Positions 1 to 8,307 are shown, counted from the first letter of the stretch. The stretch: DNA of 64,000 bases from Devosia sp. ZB163 (GCF_028613635.1 NZ_JAQRMY010000003.1:632787-696786); one strand, 5' to 3'. Translations and numbers: made by a program. The notes: generated by a model from the letters alone, not told the origin.

Positions 1-32
1 CGAGGCGGATGTAAGCGTCGGGAGGACACAAC

Positions 33-1250
33 ATGCGGCAAACTTGGCGTTGGTTCGGACCTGCGGATCTGGCGAAGATCGACGACATCGTGCAAGCCGG
101 CGCTAAAGGTGTGGTGACGGCGCTCCACCACGTGCCCAATGGCGCGGTGTGGACCGCCGAGGAGATCGGCCGGCGCCAGGCGCAGATCCGCGTCCGCAGC
201 GACGGCAAGCCCTCCGGTATCGAGTGGGATGTCATCGAGAGCCTGCCGGTGTCCGAGGACATCAAGAAGCAGAAGGGCGACTGGCGCGCCCATGTCGAGA
301 ATTACAAACAGAGCCTGAGGCACGTCGCGGCCGCCGGCCTGCGCGTCGTCTGCTACAACTTCATGCCTGTGCTCGACTGGACACGCACCGACCTGCGCTA
401 CGAGGTTGCCCATGGCGGCACCTGCATGCGCTTCGACATCAACGACTTCGCCGCCTTCGACATCCACATCCTGCAGCGTCCCGGCGCGAGTAGGGACTTT
501 TCGCCCGAGGTCGTCGCCGAGGCTGGCCGCCGTTTCGCCGGCATGGATGAGCCGACGCAGAAGCAGCTCGCTCGCAACGTCACGATGGGCCTGCCGGGCT
601 CGACCGAGAGCATGACGCTCGACGATGTTCGGGCGCATCTCGCCGAATACGGCCACATCTCCGTCGACCAGTTGCGCAAGCACTTCATCGACTTCCTTTC
701 CGAGATCGTGCCGGTCGCCGAGGAAGTCGGCGTGCGCATGTGCTGTCACCCGGACGACCCGCCGTTCGCGCTGCTCGGACTGCCGCGCATCATGTCGACG
801 GCTGCCGACTATCGGCAGGTGCTCGGCGCGGTCGATAGCCCCGCCAATGGCATGACGCTGTGCTCCGGCTCGCTCGGCGCACGGCCGGACAACGACCTGC
901 CTGCGATCATGGATGAGTTCGGCCCCAAGGTGCACTTCCTGCACCTGAGGAACGTCAAGCGCGACACCGACGACATCGCCGGCTCCTTCTACGAGGCCGA
1001 GCACCTGGGTGGCGACACCGACATGGTGGCACTCATTGCCGCGATCCTCAGGGAAGAGACGCGCCGCAAGGCTGAGGGCCGCGAGGATGCGCAGATTCCG
1101 ATGCGGCCCGACCACGGGCAGGACATTCTCGACGACCTCGGCCGTCGCGCTCAGCCAGGCTATCCGACGATCGGCCGCCTAAAGGGCCTCGCGGAACTGC
1201 GCGGCGTGATGACGGCGCTCGGCCACAAGGAGTTCGGGCTCAACACCTAG
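33..1250 (+). CDS. uxuA: Mannonate dehydratase UxuA
   Basis: A 405-residue protein that matches UxuA over its full length. UxuA removes water from D-mannonate to give 2-keto-3-deoxy-D-gluconate in cytoplasmic hexuronate (glucuronate) breakdown. The N-terminus (MRQTWRWFGPAD) and the segment around GVVTALHHVP are typical of the family, and conserved His/Cys metal-site segments (CCHPDDPP, RPDHGQ) are present. The ATG follows a strong ribosome-binding site (GGGAGGA). The gene's TAG stop overlaps by four bases the stop of the convergent gene. Its upstream operon partners, perhaps a uronate reductase or transporter, lie outside the window. The function assignment is firm. Confidence 0.95.
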   Translation: MRQTWRWFGPADLAKIDDIVQAGAKGVVTALHHVPNGAVWTAEEIGRRQAQIRVRSDGKPSGIEWDVIESLPVSEDIKKQKGDWRAHVENYKQSLRHVAAAGLRVVCYNFMPVLDWTRTDLRYEVAHGGTCMRFDINDFAAFDIHILQRPGASRDFSPEVVAEAGRRFAGMDEPTQKQLARNVTMGLPGSTESMTLDDVRAHLAEYGHISVDQLRKHFIDFLSEIVPVAEEVGVRMCCHPDDPPFALLGLPRIMSTAADYRQVLGAVDSPANGMTLCSGSLGARPDNDLPAIMDEFGPKVHFLHLRNVKRDTDDIAGSFYEAEHLGGDTDMVALIAAILREETRRKAEGREDAQIPMRPDHGQDILDDLGRRAQPGYPTIGRLKGLAELRGVMTALGHKEFGLNT

Positions 1251-2389
1251 TCCTCCAGCAGGTACGCGCCCTTCCGGCCAACAAGCGGTGCGGTGCCGAC
1301 GATCTTCATGATCCCGGCGCCGCGCGGTGCGTACTTCGCCATGGCCCGCGACAGCACCAGTCCGTCCGTTCCTGCGAGGATCGGCGTGCGCGCCATGAAG
1401 GCCTCCGGCCCGTCGAGCGCGATCAGGTCCGCCACCGGCTGGCCCTTGCGCACCAGTTCGCCGAGGTCGACCCGATAGGCCACGAGCCCGGGGCGGTCAG
1501 CGCGCACGATCTCGGTCGCATCGAACGGCGTGGCCTGCGACAGCGGGGCAGGGCGCTCGCCCGGATCGGCGTCGATCAGGTTGCGGCCGCAGAGGAACCC
1601 CCACAGCCGGCGGGCGTCGTCGGCGCCCAGTTCGTCGAACACATCGGCCTGGCCGCGATATTCCAGCGTCGCCGTCGCGCTCGCCATGGGAACGGGCTTG
1701 CCGGGATTGGCCAGCGCGACCTTGCGGTAGAGCTGCGGCAGCACCTCGTCGAACGAGCCGCCGCCGGAATCGGCTGCCGTCAGCGTCGCCGCGGCGCCCA
1801 TCCAGTCGGCGAGGTCCTGTAACTCCGGCATCAGCTCGGGCGAGGTGAAGATGTGGATCAGCGAGTCATCGTCGCAGTGGAGGTCGAAGACGAACTCGGC
1901 GTCGTGCGCCTCCTTCATCACCAGCAGACGCAACTGCTCGGCCGCCGACCGCGGCTGCTGCGCGTCGATCCAGTTTGCGACGGCCTTGCGGATCAGGTTG
2001 ACGTTGAAGCGCTCGTCGTCGCTCAGCCGTCCGGCAAGCTGGCTACGCACCGCCTGGAACAGGTCGGGCCAGCGCCGGTTGAAGTTTATGCCGGTGTTGG
2101 CGTCGTAGCGGCCGATATGCCGGCGCAGCGAGAAGGTCGCCATCCCGAGTGGGTTTACCAGCGGCATCACGGTGAAGCGCGCCCGCAGCAGTCCCTGATC
2201 GTCGGCCTGCCGCAGCATGGGCAGGAGATGGTGCAGCACCATGGTGCCGGGGTGTTCGTCGGCGTGCAGCGCGGCCTGCAGGTGCACCTTCTCCGGAGCA
2301 TCCTTCGGTCCGACCACGTAGTAGGTAAACTCGGTGATCGCACCTGGCGTGTCGCCACGCAGTGGCACGACCTTCCTCTCGAATGCCAT
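1247..2389 (-). CDS. Succinylglutamate desuccinylase/aspartoacylase family zinc deacylase
   Basis: A 380-residue M14-like zinc hydrolase of the AstE/AspA family. These enzymes cleave N-acyl groups from amino acids or related amides. The metal-binding His-x-x-Glu is in LHADEHPG near residue 43, and a later metal His is in FDLHCDDD. The C-terminal third resembles the biotinyl/lipoyl-like beta domain often found in this family (LVAYRVDLGELVRKGQPVADL). The ATG has an AGGAGG site nine bases upstream. It is the last gene of the leftward amino-acid transporter operon, 13 bases after the second permease, so it probably processes the imported acylated amino acid or opine-like compound. The substrate cannot be read from sequence. 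Confidence 0.85.
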   Translation of the reverse strand: MAFERKVVPLRGDTPGAITEFTYYVVGPKDAPEKVHLQAALHADEHPGTMVLHHLLPMLRQADDQGLLRARFTVMPLVNPLGMATFSLRRHIGRYDANTGINFNRRWPDLFQAVRSQLAGRLSDDERFNVNLIRKAVANWIDAQQPRSAAEQLRLLVMKEAHDAEFVFDLHCDDDSLIHIFTSPELMPELQDLADWMGAAATLTAADSGGGSFDEVLPQLYRKVALANPGKPVPMASATATLEYRGQADVFDELGADDARRLWGFLCGRNLIDADPGERPAPLSQATPFDATEIVRADRPGLVAYRVDLGELVRKGQPVADLIALDGPEAFMARTPILAGTDGLVLSRAMAKYAPRGAGIMKIVGTAPLVGRKGAYLLED

Positions 2390-2402
2390 GACTTGTGGCC
2401 TC

Positions 2403-3146
2403 CTAACGCATCCAGCGCGGCGAGAATCGCATCGCCGGCGGCTTGGGCAGGTGTCGCATGAGATGGCGATAAACGCGCCCGAAAACGAAGAAGATGGCGG
2501 CCGAGATGGCGAGGAAATAGAGCGCCGCGATCGGGTAGTGAAGGAAGGCGTTGAAGTCGCGTTCGAACAGCTCGCCGGCCTTGTTCATCAGGTCCTTCTG
2601 GTCGTTGATCACCGGCAGGGTGAGGTAGACCAGCGCGGTGGCGTGGAACATGAACACCACCTCGTTGGTGTAGGCCGGCCAGGCGATGCGGATGACATTG
2701 GGCCATATCACGGCGCGGAACTGCTGGGCGCGGCTCATGCCGAAGGCGCGCGCCGCCTCCACTTCGCCCCTGGGCACCGTCATCAGTGCGCCGTGGAGGA
2801 TGTTGGCCGTGTAGGCCGTGGTGTTCAGCGCCAGCACTGCCGGTCCGAGGATCAGTGGGTTGAGCACGATCCAGTCGATCCCCAGGGGCTTCCACACGCT
2901 CAGGTTGAAGGCCAGCGCCAGCGAATAGAACATGAAGAGCTGGATGAAGAAGGGCGAGCCGCGGAACGCGTAGATGTAGCCCCGGCAGAGCCTCGAGATC
3001 AGCGGGTTCGACGAGCCCTTGCCCAGCGCCATGAAGATCGCGAACACGAATCCGACGGGGATCGAGGCGATGGCGAAGTAGATGTTGAACAGCGCCGGCT
3101 TGGCCAGCAGCACGAGATCGGTGGCGATGGCGTCGAGCATGGTCAT
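2403..3146 (-). CDS. Polar amino-acid ABC transporter permease (HisM/OccM type)
   Basis: A 247-residue inner-membrane permease with about five hydrophobic helices. It carries the EAA-loop (VPRGEVEAARAFGMSRAQQF) that contacts the ATPase, as in HisM/ArtM/OccM permeases. The frame is open further upstream, but that extension overlaps the preceding gene and looks non-coding. I chose the ATG that overlaps the stop of the upstream permease as TGATG, a translational-coupling arrangement. It works with the other permease, the binding protein and the ATPase of this operon to import a polar amino acid or derivative. Confidence 0.92.
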   Translation of the reverse strand: MTMLDAIATDLVLLAKPALFNIYFAIASIPVGFVFAIFMALGKGSSNPLISRLCRGYIYAFRGSPFFIQLFMFYSLALAFNLSVWKPLGIDWIVLNPLILGPAVLALNTTAYTANILHGALMTVPRGEVEAARAFGMSRAQQFRAVIWPNVIRIAWPAYTNEVVFMFHATALVYLTLPVINDQKDLMNKAGELFERDFNAFLHYPIAALYFLAISAAIFFVFGRVYRHLMRHLPKPPAMRFSPRWMR

Positions 3147-3988
3147 CAGACTGCTCCCGCCGTTGCCATGCCGCGACCTGCCCAGCGGGTCAGGGCAGCG
3201 AACACCTTCTCGGAGATGAAGGTGATGAGGATGTAGAAGGCGAGCAACACGAGGTAGTAGCCCCAGCGCCAGTCCGGATGGACGAGGCCCGCCGAGCGCG
3301 TGAAGTTGGGTGCGCCGAGGCGGTCTGCCCAAAGTACCATGTCGGAGATCTGCAGCAGCGACAGCAGCGAGGTCGACTTGAACAGCAGCATCCAGACATT
3401 GGAGAGGCCGGGCAGTGCATAGACCCACATCTGCCGGATATGGATGCGCGTCATCACCTGCCAGGGGCTGAGACCAAAGGCCCGGGCCGCCTCGAGCTGG
3501 CCGCGCGGCACAGCGTTCATCGCCCCGGAGATCACGTTACCGGCGAAGGCGCCGTAGACGATGCCAAGCGAAACGCCGGCGAGGATCAGGTATTCGCCCG
3601 TGCCGAGCAGAAGGTTCGCCGCAGTGCAGGGCGGCCACTGACCGGACGCCAGTTCCATGGGGCTGCACACGGCCTGCGCCCGCAGCCACTCCATCCCCTG
3701 CTCGAAGGCAAGCGGGAAGAACAGGAAGAACAGCACGTCGGGGATGCCGGGCAGCACCGAGGTGTAGATGCCGCCGACCAACCGCGCCGGGCCGAAGCGG
3801 GAGTTGCGTCCGGCGGCGGCGAGGGTGCCCAGGGCGAGCGCCACGACAGCACCAAGGACGCCGGCGGCCAGCGTGTACTGCACGCTCGCATACCAGCTCA
3901 GATGCTTGCCGTTGGTGAAGTAGCCCAGCCAGAACAGGACATCCTGCCCAAGGAAGTCCTGGAGCCATTGCGGCAGTAAGTCGACCAT
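3146..3988 (-). CDS. Polar amino-acid ABC transporter permease (HisQ/OccQ type)
   Basis: A 280-residue permease of the histidine/lysine/arginine/opine group. It has several transmembrane segments and the EAA loop (VPRGQLEAARAFGLSPWQVM). Its stop overlaps the start of the partner permease by one base. It starts 52 bases after the binding-protein gene. A periplasmic-loop insert of roughly 40 residues around AQAVCSPMELASGQWPP, with two cysteines, lengthens it relative to typical 230-240-residue members. The ATG is preceded only by a weak ribosome-binding site (GGGACC). Confidence 0.92.
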   Translation of the reverse strand: MVDLLPQWLQDFLGQDVLFWLGYFTNGKHLSWYASVQYTLAAGVLGAVVALALGTLAAAGRNSRFGPARLVGGIYTSVLPGIPDVLFFLFFPLAFEQGMEWLRAQAVCSPMELASGQWPPCTAANLLLGTGEYLILAGVSLGIVYGAFAGNVISGAMNAVPRGQLEAARAFGLSPWQVMTRIHIRQMWVYALPGLSNVWMLLFKSTSLLSLLQISDMVLWADRLGAPNFTRSAGLVHPDWRWGYYLVLLAFYILITFISEKVFAALTRWAGRGMATAGAV

Positions 3989-4040
3989 CAGGGTCCCGAA
4001 AGTCAGCCGGGGCGGGAAGGCCCGCCCCGGTAGGATGACA

Positions 4041-4802
4041 TCAGCCGCCGGCGAAGATCGGGCCGGGCGCCTTGTCGGGGAACCACTTGATGATCAGCGC
4101 GTCGAGCGAGCCGTCCTTCTTCATGGCGTCGATTGCGCTGGTCAGCTTGTCGCGCAGGTCGGTATCCGCCTTGCGGACGCCGGCGCCGACGCCGTTGCCG
4201 AGCATGACCTCGGGGCCCACCACTTCGATGGCGCCGCCCGAACCGGCGACGATTTCGGAGATGTAGGAGCCGTCGGCGAGGACGACGTCAACGTTGCCGG
4301 CATTGAGGTCGGCCAGCGCCTGGTCGGCGGTCTCGAACGCCTTGATGGTGTTGCTGCCGCCGAAGGTGGTCTCGGCATAGCCGGCCTGGATGGTGCCGCC
4401 CTGGACGCCGATGTTCTTGCCGCTCAGCGCATTGAAGTCGATCTGGGTGCCGGTCCGGACCATGTAGTTGGACGGATCGGGCGGGAAGTAGTTGGTGGTG
4501 AAGTCGATGGTCTGCTTGCGCTCATCGGTGATCGACATGCCCGCCATGATCACGTCGTAGTTGCCCGCGACCAGGTTCGGGATGATCGAGTCCCACTCGT
4601 TCACCTGGAAGCTGCATTCGAGAGCGGCGCGCTTGCACAGCTCGTTGCCGAGATCGATCTCGAAACCGGCGGGCTTGCCGGCGTCGTCGAGGAAGTTCCA
4701 CGGCGCATAGGCGCCCTCGGTCGCGATACGGATAGCCTGCGCGTTGGCAGAGGTCGCGAAAAGGGCAAGCACCGTCGCTGCTGCGAGGACTAGCTTATTC
4801 AT
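4041..4802 (-). CDS. Periplasmic polar amino-acid-binding protein
   Basis: A 253-residue family 3 solute-binding protein with a signal peptide (MNKLVLAAATVLALFATSANA) cleaved near residue 21. The mature start RIATEGAYAPWNFLDDAGKPAGFEIDL is diagnostic of the lysine/arginine/ornithine/histidine/octopine-binding group. The segment MAGMSITDERKQTIDFTTNYF carries the conserved ligand-binding Arg and Asp region. The ATG has an AGGAGA site; the longer open frame upstream runs into prmB and is not coding. It delivers ligand to the two permeases downstream. The exact ligand is uncertain; the linked deacylase suggests an acylated or opine-like amino acid. Confidence 0.93.
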   Translation of the reverse strand: MNKLVLAAATVLALFATSANAQAIRIATEGAYAPWNFLDDAGKPAGFEIDLGNELCKRAALECSFQVNEWDSIIPNLVAGNYDVIMAGMSITDERKQTIDFTTNYFPPDPSNYMVRTGTQIDFNALSGKNIGVQGGTIQAGYAETTFGGSNTIKAFETADQALADLNAGNVDVVLADGSYISEIVAGSGGAIEVVGPEVMLGNGVGAGVRKADTDLRDKLTSAIDAMKKDGSLDALIIKWFPDKAPGPIFAGG

Positions 4803-4923
4803 ACGTCTCTCCTGTCGCCGACGTTCGGTCGGCACAATTCTTGGGCCGGTCCTGACCCCGGCCATTGGCACTCTGCCCCCAAGCGGCGAGCTCGGCCTAA
4901 CGCTATCGGTTTTTACCGTTTGG

Positions 4924-5841
4924 TCAATCGTTGCGGAATTGTTGCAGTGAATCAGCGCCCAGCCAAAAGACTTCGCCCTCACTGTCTTCGGTATCGAGCC
5001 ACACGAAGGGCAGGTCCGGGTACTCTTGTTCGAGGAAATGGCGCCCGGTGCCGATCTCGCAAATCATTCCGCCGCCAGGCGTAAGGTGTTGGCCCGCCTG
5101 GGCAATGATCTCGCGCACGAGGTCCAGCCCGTCCTCGCCGCCCAGATGGGCCATCTGTGGTTCGCTGGCGTACTCGGCCGGAAAGGCTTCGACCTCGCCG
5201 GCGGCCACATAGGGCGGGTTGGTGATGATCAGGTCGTAGCGCCGCCCCGCCAAGGGGGCGAAGAGACTGCCCTCGAGCAGCTCGACATGCTCGCCGACGC
5301 CGTGGTCATCGACGTTCAGCCGGGCCACGCCCAGCGCGTCAGGGCTGAGATCGACGGCATCGATCCGGGCGTGCGGAAAGCACATGGCGGCGAGGATCGC
5401 GAGGCACCCCGACCCGGTGCAGAGATCCAGCACCGAGCCGACCTCCGACGGATCGTCGATCAGGCCGAGGCGGTCCGGGCCCAGTTCACCGTGGAGCAGC
5501 AACTCGGCGATGAAGGAGCGTGGGATGATGACCCGCTCATCGACGCGGAATGGGATGCCCTGGATATAGGCCTTGCCCACGAGATACGGAGCCGGCTTCC
5601 GCGTCTCGATGCGCGCATCGAACAGGCCCACCAGCTTCTCGCGCTCGCCGAGGGTCAGGCGGGCATCTAGCCAGGGGTTGATATCGTCGACGGGGAGGCG
5701 AAGTCCTTCGAGGATCAGGAAGGCGGCTTCGTCCAGAGCGTTAGCGGTGCCGTGGCCATAGGTGAGATTGGCCGTGTTGAAGCGGCTGACAGCATAGCGC
5801 AGCAGGTCGCGCACCGAGATGAGTTCGTCGGCAACTCTCAT
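4924..5841 (-). CDS. prmB: 50S ribosomal protein L3 N5-glutamine methyltransferase PrmB
   Basis: A 305-residue SAM-dependent methyltransferase that methylates a glutamine of ribosomal protein L3. The N-terminal helical domain has SRFNTANLTYGHGTANALDEA, a close match to E. coli PrmB. The SAM-binding motif VLDLCTGSGCLAI and the catalytic NPPY motif (IITNPPYV) are intact. PrmB rather than PrmC/HemK is supported by the N-terminal YGHGT segment and by the ending FVWLDTEDSEGEVFWL. It starts two bases after the ABC ATPase stop and lies upstream of the binding-protein gene. A housekeeping modification enzyme is therefore transcribed inside a nutrient-transport operon. Confidence 0.95.
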   Translation of the reverse strand: MRVADELISVRDLLRYAVSRFNTANLTYGHGTANALDEAAFLILEGLRLPVDDINPWLDARLTLGEREKLVGLFDARIETRKPAPYLVGKAYIQGIPFRVDERVIIPRSFIAELLLHGELGPDRLGLIDDPSEVGSVLDLCTGSGCLAILAAMCFPHARIDAVDLSPDALGVARLNVDDHGVGEHVELLEGSLFAPLAGRRYDLIITNPPYVAAGEVEAFPAEYASEPQMAHLGGEDGLDLVREIIAQAGQHLTPGGGMICEIGTGRHFLEQEYPDLPFVWLDTEDSEGEVFWLGADSLQQFRND

Positions 5842-5843
5842 TG

Positions 5844-6626
5844 TCAGCCATGGCCTGCCGCAATGAGGAACTGCTTGAGCCGCAGGGACTTGGTGTTACC
5901 GAACACCTCAGCCACCGTGCCCTCTTCCTCGATCTTGCCCTGGTGCAGGAAGACCACCTTGCTCGCCACGGTCTTGGCGAACTGCATGTCGTGGGTGACG
6001 AGGATCATCGTCCGCCCCTCGTCGGCGAGCAGCTTGATCACCCGAAGCACTTCGACCTCGAGTTCGGGGTCGAGGGCGGAAGTCGGCTCGTCGAAGAGCA
6101 TGACCTTGGGGTTGATGCAGAGGGCCCGGGCGATGGCGGCACGCTGCTGCTGGCCGCCGGAGAGCTGAGCCGGGTAGCTGTCGGCCTTGTCGCGAATGCC
6201 CACCTTGGCCAGCATCGCGAGCGCTTCCTCGCGCACTTCGGCCTTGTCGCGCTTCTGCACCCGCAGCGGCGCTTCCATGACGTTCTCGATGATCGTCATG
6301 TGGCTCCACAGGTTGAACGACTGGAACACCATGCCGAGCTCGGAGCGGATGCGCCGGATTTGCCGCTCGTCGGCGGGCCGGCGATGCGGCGGGCTGCCGA
6401 CGAGCGCGATCTCTTCTCCAGCCACGCTCACCGTGCCGCTTTCGGGTACCTCGAGCATGTTGATGCAGCGCAGTAGCGTCGACTTGCCCGAGCCGGAGGA
6501 GCCGATAAGGGCCACGACATCGCCCTGGCGGGCGGTCAGCGTGATGCCCTTCAGCACCTCGACAGGGCCGTAGGACTTGTGGAGATCGGCGAGTTCGACG
6601 ACGGGTTGGGGCAGGCTGTTCAGCAT
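5844..6626 (-). CDS. Polar amino-acid ABC transporter ATP-binding protein
   Basis: A 260-residue ATPase of the HisP/GlnQ/OccP group. It has Walker A (GSSGSGKST), the Q-loop (MVFQSFNLW), signature LSGGQQQR, Walker B (VMLFDEPTSALD) and the switch His (THDMQFA). The insert GEEIALVGSPPHRRPADERQ before the Q-loop is typical of the HisP-like branch. I give the first ATG, which has a poor ribosome-binding site. An in-frame TTG at 6665 lies just after an excellent AAGGAGGGG and could be the true start, adding 13 residues. It is the first gene of the transporter operon. Confidence 0.9.
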   Translation of the reverse strand: MLNSLPQPVVELADLHKSYGPVEVLKGITLTARQGDVVALIGSSGSGKSTLLRCINMLEVPESGTVSVAGEEIALVGSPPHRRPADERQIRRIRSELGMVFQSFNLWSHMTIIENVMEAPLRVQKRDKAEVREEALAMLAKVGIRDKADSYPAQLSGGQQQRAAIARALCINPKVMLFDEPTSALDPELEVEVLRVIKLLADEGRTMILVTHDMQFAKTVASKVVFLHQGKIEEEGTVAEVFGNTKSLRLKQFLIAAGHG

Positions 6627-6670
6627 CGGCGCACCAAACCCAAACAAGCGCGTGCTGGCAAGCAAATTGC

Positions 6671-6696
6671 GGAACCCCTCCTTTCCTGACGGCGTT
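6671..6696 (+). promoter_or_regulatory. Sigma-EcfG-type promoter of the CsbD gene
   Basis: GGAAC at 6671-6675 and CGTT at 6693-6696 are separated by 17 bases. This is an exact match to the alphaproteobacterial general-stress sigma factor consensus (GGAAC-N16/17-CGTT). It lies 63 bases upstream of the CsbD start codon, inside the short region between this gene and the divergent ABC ATPase. Confidence 0.85.
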
Positions 6697-6758
6697 TGTC
6701 TTTCACTGGGGGCCCCGTGACAGGCCTCCTGTCTCAATAGCAATCAAGGAGAAGTCCG

Positions 6759-6959
6759 ATGAATTGGAACCAGGTCGAAGGAAATTGGGAGCAGCTCAAG
6801 GGTAAGGTGCAGACCCAGTGGGGCAAGCTCACCGACAACGACCTCGACATCATCAAGGGCAACCGCAAGCAGCTCGCCGGCAAGATCCAGGAGCGCTACG
6901 GCAAGGCCCAGGAGATTGCCGAGAAGGAAGTGGACGACTGGTTCAAGCTCCTCAACTGA
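6759..6959 (+). CDS. CsbD family general stress protein
   Basis: A 66-residue hydrophilic, charge-rich protein. The start MNWNQVEGNWEQLKGKVQTQWGKLTDNDLD is the CsbD signature; residues 1-60 cover the domain. CsbD proteins are abundant stress-induced proteins of unknown molecular activity. An AAGGAG site precedes the ATG. A sigma-EcfG promoter lies just upstream and a clear terminator just downstream, so it is a monocistronic unit of the stress regulon whose regulators are coded 0.5-2 kb away. Confidence 0.95.
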   Translation: MNWNQVEGNWEQLKGKVQTQWGKLTDNDLDIIKGNRKQLAGKIQERYGKAQEIAEKEVDDWFKLLN

Positions 6960-6980
6960 GGCAGATCAAGCAACCGATCA

Positions 6981-7010
6981 AAGGCCCCGCTCCGGCGGGG
7001 CCTTTTCTTT
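6981..7010 (+). terminator. Rho-independent terminator after the CsbD gene
   Basis: A ten-base-pair perfect stem (6981-6990 with 6995-7004), rich in GC, has a four-base loop and is followed by TTCTTT. It sits 21 bases after the CsbD stop codon. Confidence 0.9.
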
Positions 7011-7129
7011 GGGCAGCGATTGTGAGGACGGGCCCGAAAAAGCTGGCGGCCCCATCCATTCGGAAGGGGCCGCCGCTACCTCGAACCGCGGACCCGGCAG
7101 GGACGGCTCGAGCTATCGATCCTGAATTT

Positions 7130-7297
7130 CTAGGATGCGCGCCGGAACAGGCCGATGATCAGCGAGATCACCAGGAAGGCGAGGAAGAGGAAGAACAGGA
7201 TCTGCGCGATGCCCGACGCCGCGCCGGCGATGCCGCCGAACCCCAGGACGCCGGCGATGATCGCGACAACCAGGAAGACCAGAGCCCATTGTAGCAT
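7130..7297 (-). CDS. DUF1328 small membrane protein
   Basis: A 55-residue protein made almost wholly of two hydrophobic helices. The sequence [20 protein letters not shown] followed by a [11 protein letters not shown] linker and a second helix ending in GLFRR is the DUF1328/UPF0391 pattern. Such proteins sit in the inner membrane and are common in stress regulons; their activity is unknown. I chose the ATG at 7297, with GGAG about 11 bases upstream, over longer in-frame starts that would remove the family start. A sigma-EcfG promoter lies 35 bases upstream. Confidence 0.92.
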   Translation of the reverse strand: MLQWALVFLVVAIIAGVLGFGGIAGAASGIAQILFFLFLAFLVISLIIGLFRRAS

Positions 7298-7331
7298 TTT
7301 TCTTGTTACTCCGTTGATCCGATAGGCAATA

Positions 7332-7356
7332 AACGGCAGGCAAGGCCAAGAGTTCC
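7332..7356 (-). promoter_or_regulatory. Sigma-EcfG-type promoter of the DUF1328 gene
   Basis: On the minus strand GGAAC (7356-7352), a 16-base spacer and CGTT (7335-7332) match the EcfG consensus exactly. It is placed between the phyR terminator and the DUF1328 gene, giving a separate stress-responsive transcript. Confidence 0.85.
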
Positions 7357-7359
7357 GGC

Positions 7360-7389
7360 AAAAAAGAGGGCCGGGCAACGGCCCGGCCC
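7360..7389 (-). terminator. Rho-independent terminator after phyR
   Basis: A nine-base-pair GC stem (7368-7376 with 7381-7389) with a four-base loop is followed, in the leftward direction, by six T. It lies about 20 bases after the phyR stop codon. Confidence 0.9.
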
Positions 7390-7410
7390 CAACATATCAT
7401 GCGATAACGG

Positions 7411-8205
7411 CTATGCCGCTGCGCGCGAGCCTTCGTCGAAGAACAGCGCCTGGCTGATCAGTGCGCGCACCATATCGGGGTTGAACGGCTTGGTGACGAG
7501 GAAGGTCGGCTCCGGCCGCTCGCCCGTGAGCAGGCGCTCCGGGAACGCGGTGATGAAGATCACCGGGATCGGGTGTGTGTGCAGGATATCGTTCACCGCA
7601 TCGATGCCCGACGAGCCGTCGGCGAGCTGGATGTCGGCGAGGATCATGCGCGGCTGGGTCTTGTGATAGAGCGCCACCGCCTCCTTGTGCGTGCGCGCGA
7701 TGCCGACCACGCGATGGCCGAGACCCTCGACCATCTGCTCGATATCCATCGCGATCAGCGGCTCGTCCTCGATGATGAGGATGTCGGTCGCCACCTGGCG
7801 GGAGATGTCGGCGGAGGCCTGAGCGAGCAGGTCGGCGAAATCGCCGGCGCTCACGTCGAGCACTTCGGCCGCTTCTTCATGGCTGAAGCCCTCCACGGCC
7901 ACCAGCAGGAACGCCTGGCGTGCCCGGGGGGCGAGATTGGCGAGATTGGCCGCCGCCCGCGATTCCCAGGGGAAGGTCGAGGTCGGTTCCGGCACCCGGA
8001 TGGCTGAACTCGAAAACAGCTTCGAATAGAGCCGGTACAGGGCGATGCGATCGTTGGAGGCTTCAGGGAAGATCGACAGGTCGGCGATCAGGGCTTCCAG
8101 AGTTGCTGCCACATAGGCGTCGCCTGAGGTCTGCGATCCCGTTACGGCGCGCGAAAATCGGCGCAGGTAAGGAAGGTGCGGCGCAATCCGCGTGGACAAA
8201 GACAT
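7411..8205 (-). CDS. phyR: Anti-anti-sigma response regulator PhyR
   Basis: A 264-residue PhyR. Residues 1-135 form the sigma-factor-like (EcfG-like) domain, ending in the helix-turn-helix-like GFSHEEAAEVLDVSAGDF. Residues 142-255 form a receiver with the acidic pair in IIEDEP, the phospho-accepting Asp191 in ILADIQL, the Thr of FITAF and the Lys of TKPFNP. When phosphorylated, PhyR binds NepR and releases the sigma factor EcfG. The ATG at 8205 has a GGGAG site; an upstream in-frame TTG is less likely. It is divergent from nepR-ecfG and has its own EcfG promoter, which implies positive feedback. Confidence 0.95.
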   Translation of the reverse strand: MSLSTRIAPHLPYLRRFSRAVTGSQTSGDAYVAATLEALIADLSIFPEASNDRIALYRLYSKLFSSSAIRVPEPTSTFPWESRAAANLANLAPRARQAFLLVAVEGFSHEEAAEVLDVSAGDFADLLAQASADISRQVATDILIIEDEPLIAMDIEQMVEGLGHRVVGIARTHKEAVALYHKTQPRMILADIQLADGSSGIDAVNDILHTHPIPVIFITAFPERLLTGERPEPTFLVTKPFNPDMVRALISQALFFDEGSRAAA

Positions 8206-8249
8206 GGACAATCTACTCCCGTGACGCTTGTAGAGCTTACCATGCCCAA

Positions 8250-8274
8250 AACGATGGGCCGCGAACTTGGTTCC
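8250..8274 (-). promoter_or_regulatory. Sigma-EcfG-type promoter of phyR
   Basis: On the minus strand GGAAC (8274-8270), a 16-base spacer and CGTT (8253-8250) match the EcfG consensus exactly, 45 bases upstream of the phyR start codon. Confidence 0.85.
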
Positions 8275-8282
8275 GCAAAATT

Positions 8283-8307
8283 GGAACTTTTCCCGTTGTG
8301 ACGCATT
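8283..8307 (+). promoter_or_regulatory. Probable sigma-EcfG promoter of nepR-ecfG (one mismatch)
   Basis: GGAAC at 8283-8287, a 16-base spacer and CATT at 8304-8307. The -10 differs from CGTT by one base. It lies back to back with the phyR promoter, 58 bases upstream of the nepR start. nepR-ecfG autoregulation is known in related bacteria; the imperfect -10 may make this direction weaker. Confidence 0.6.

Noticed and set aside
1-32. End of an upstream gene before uxuA
   Set aside because: Only 32 bases are available; a possible stop (TAA) occurs, but no reading frame can be supported.
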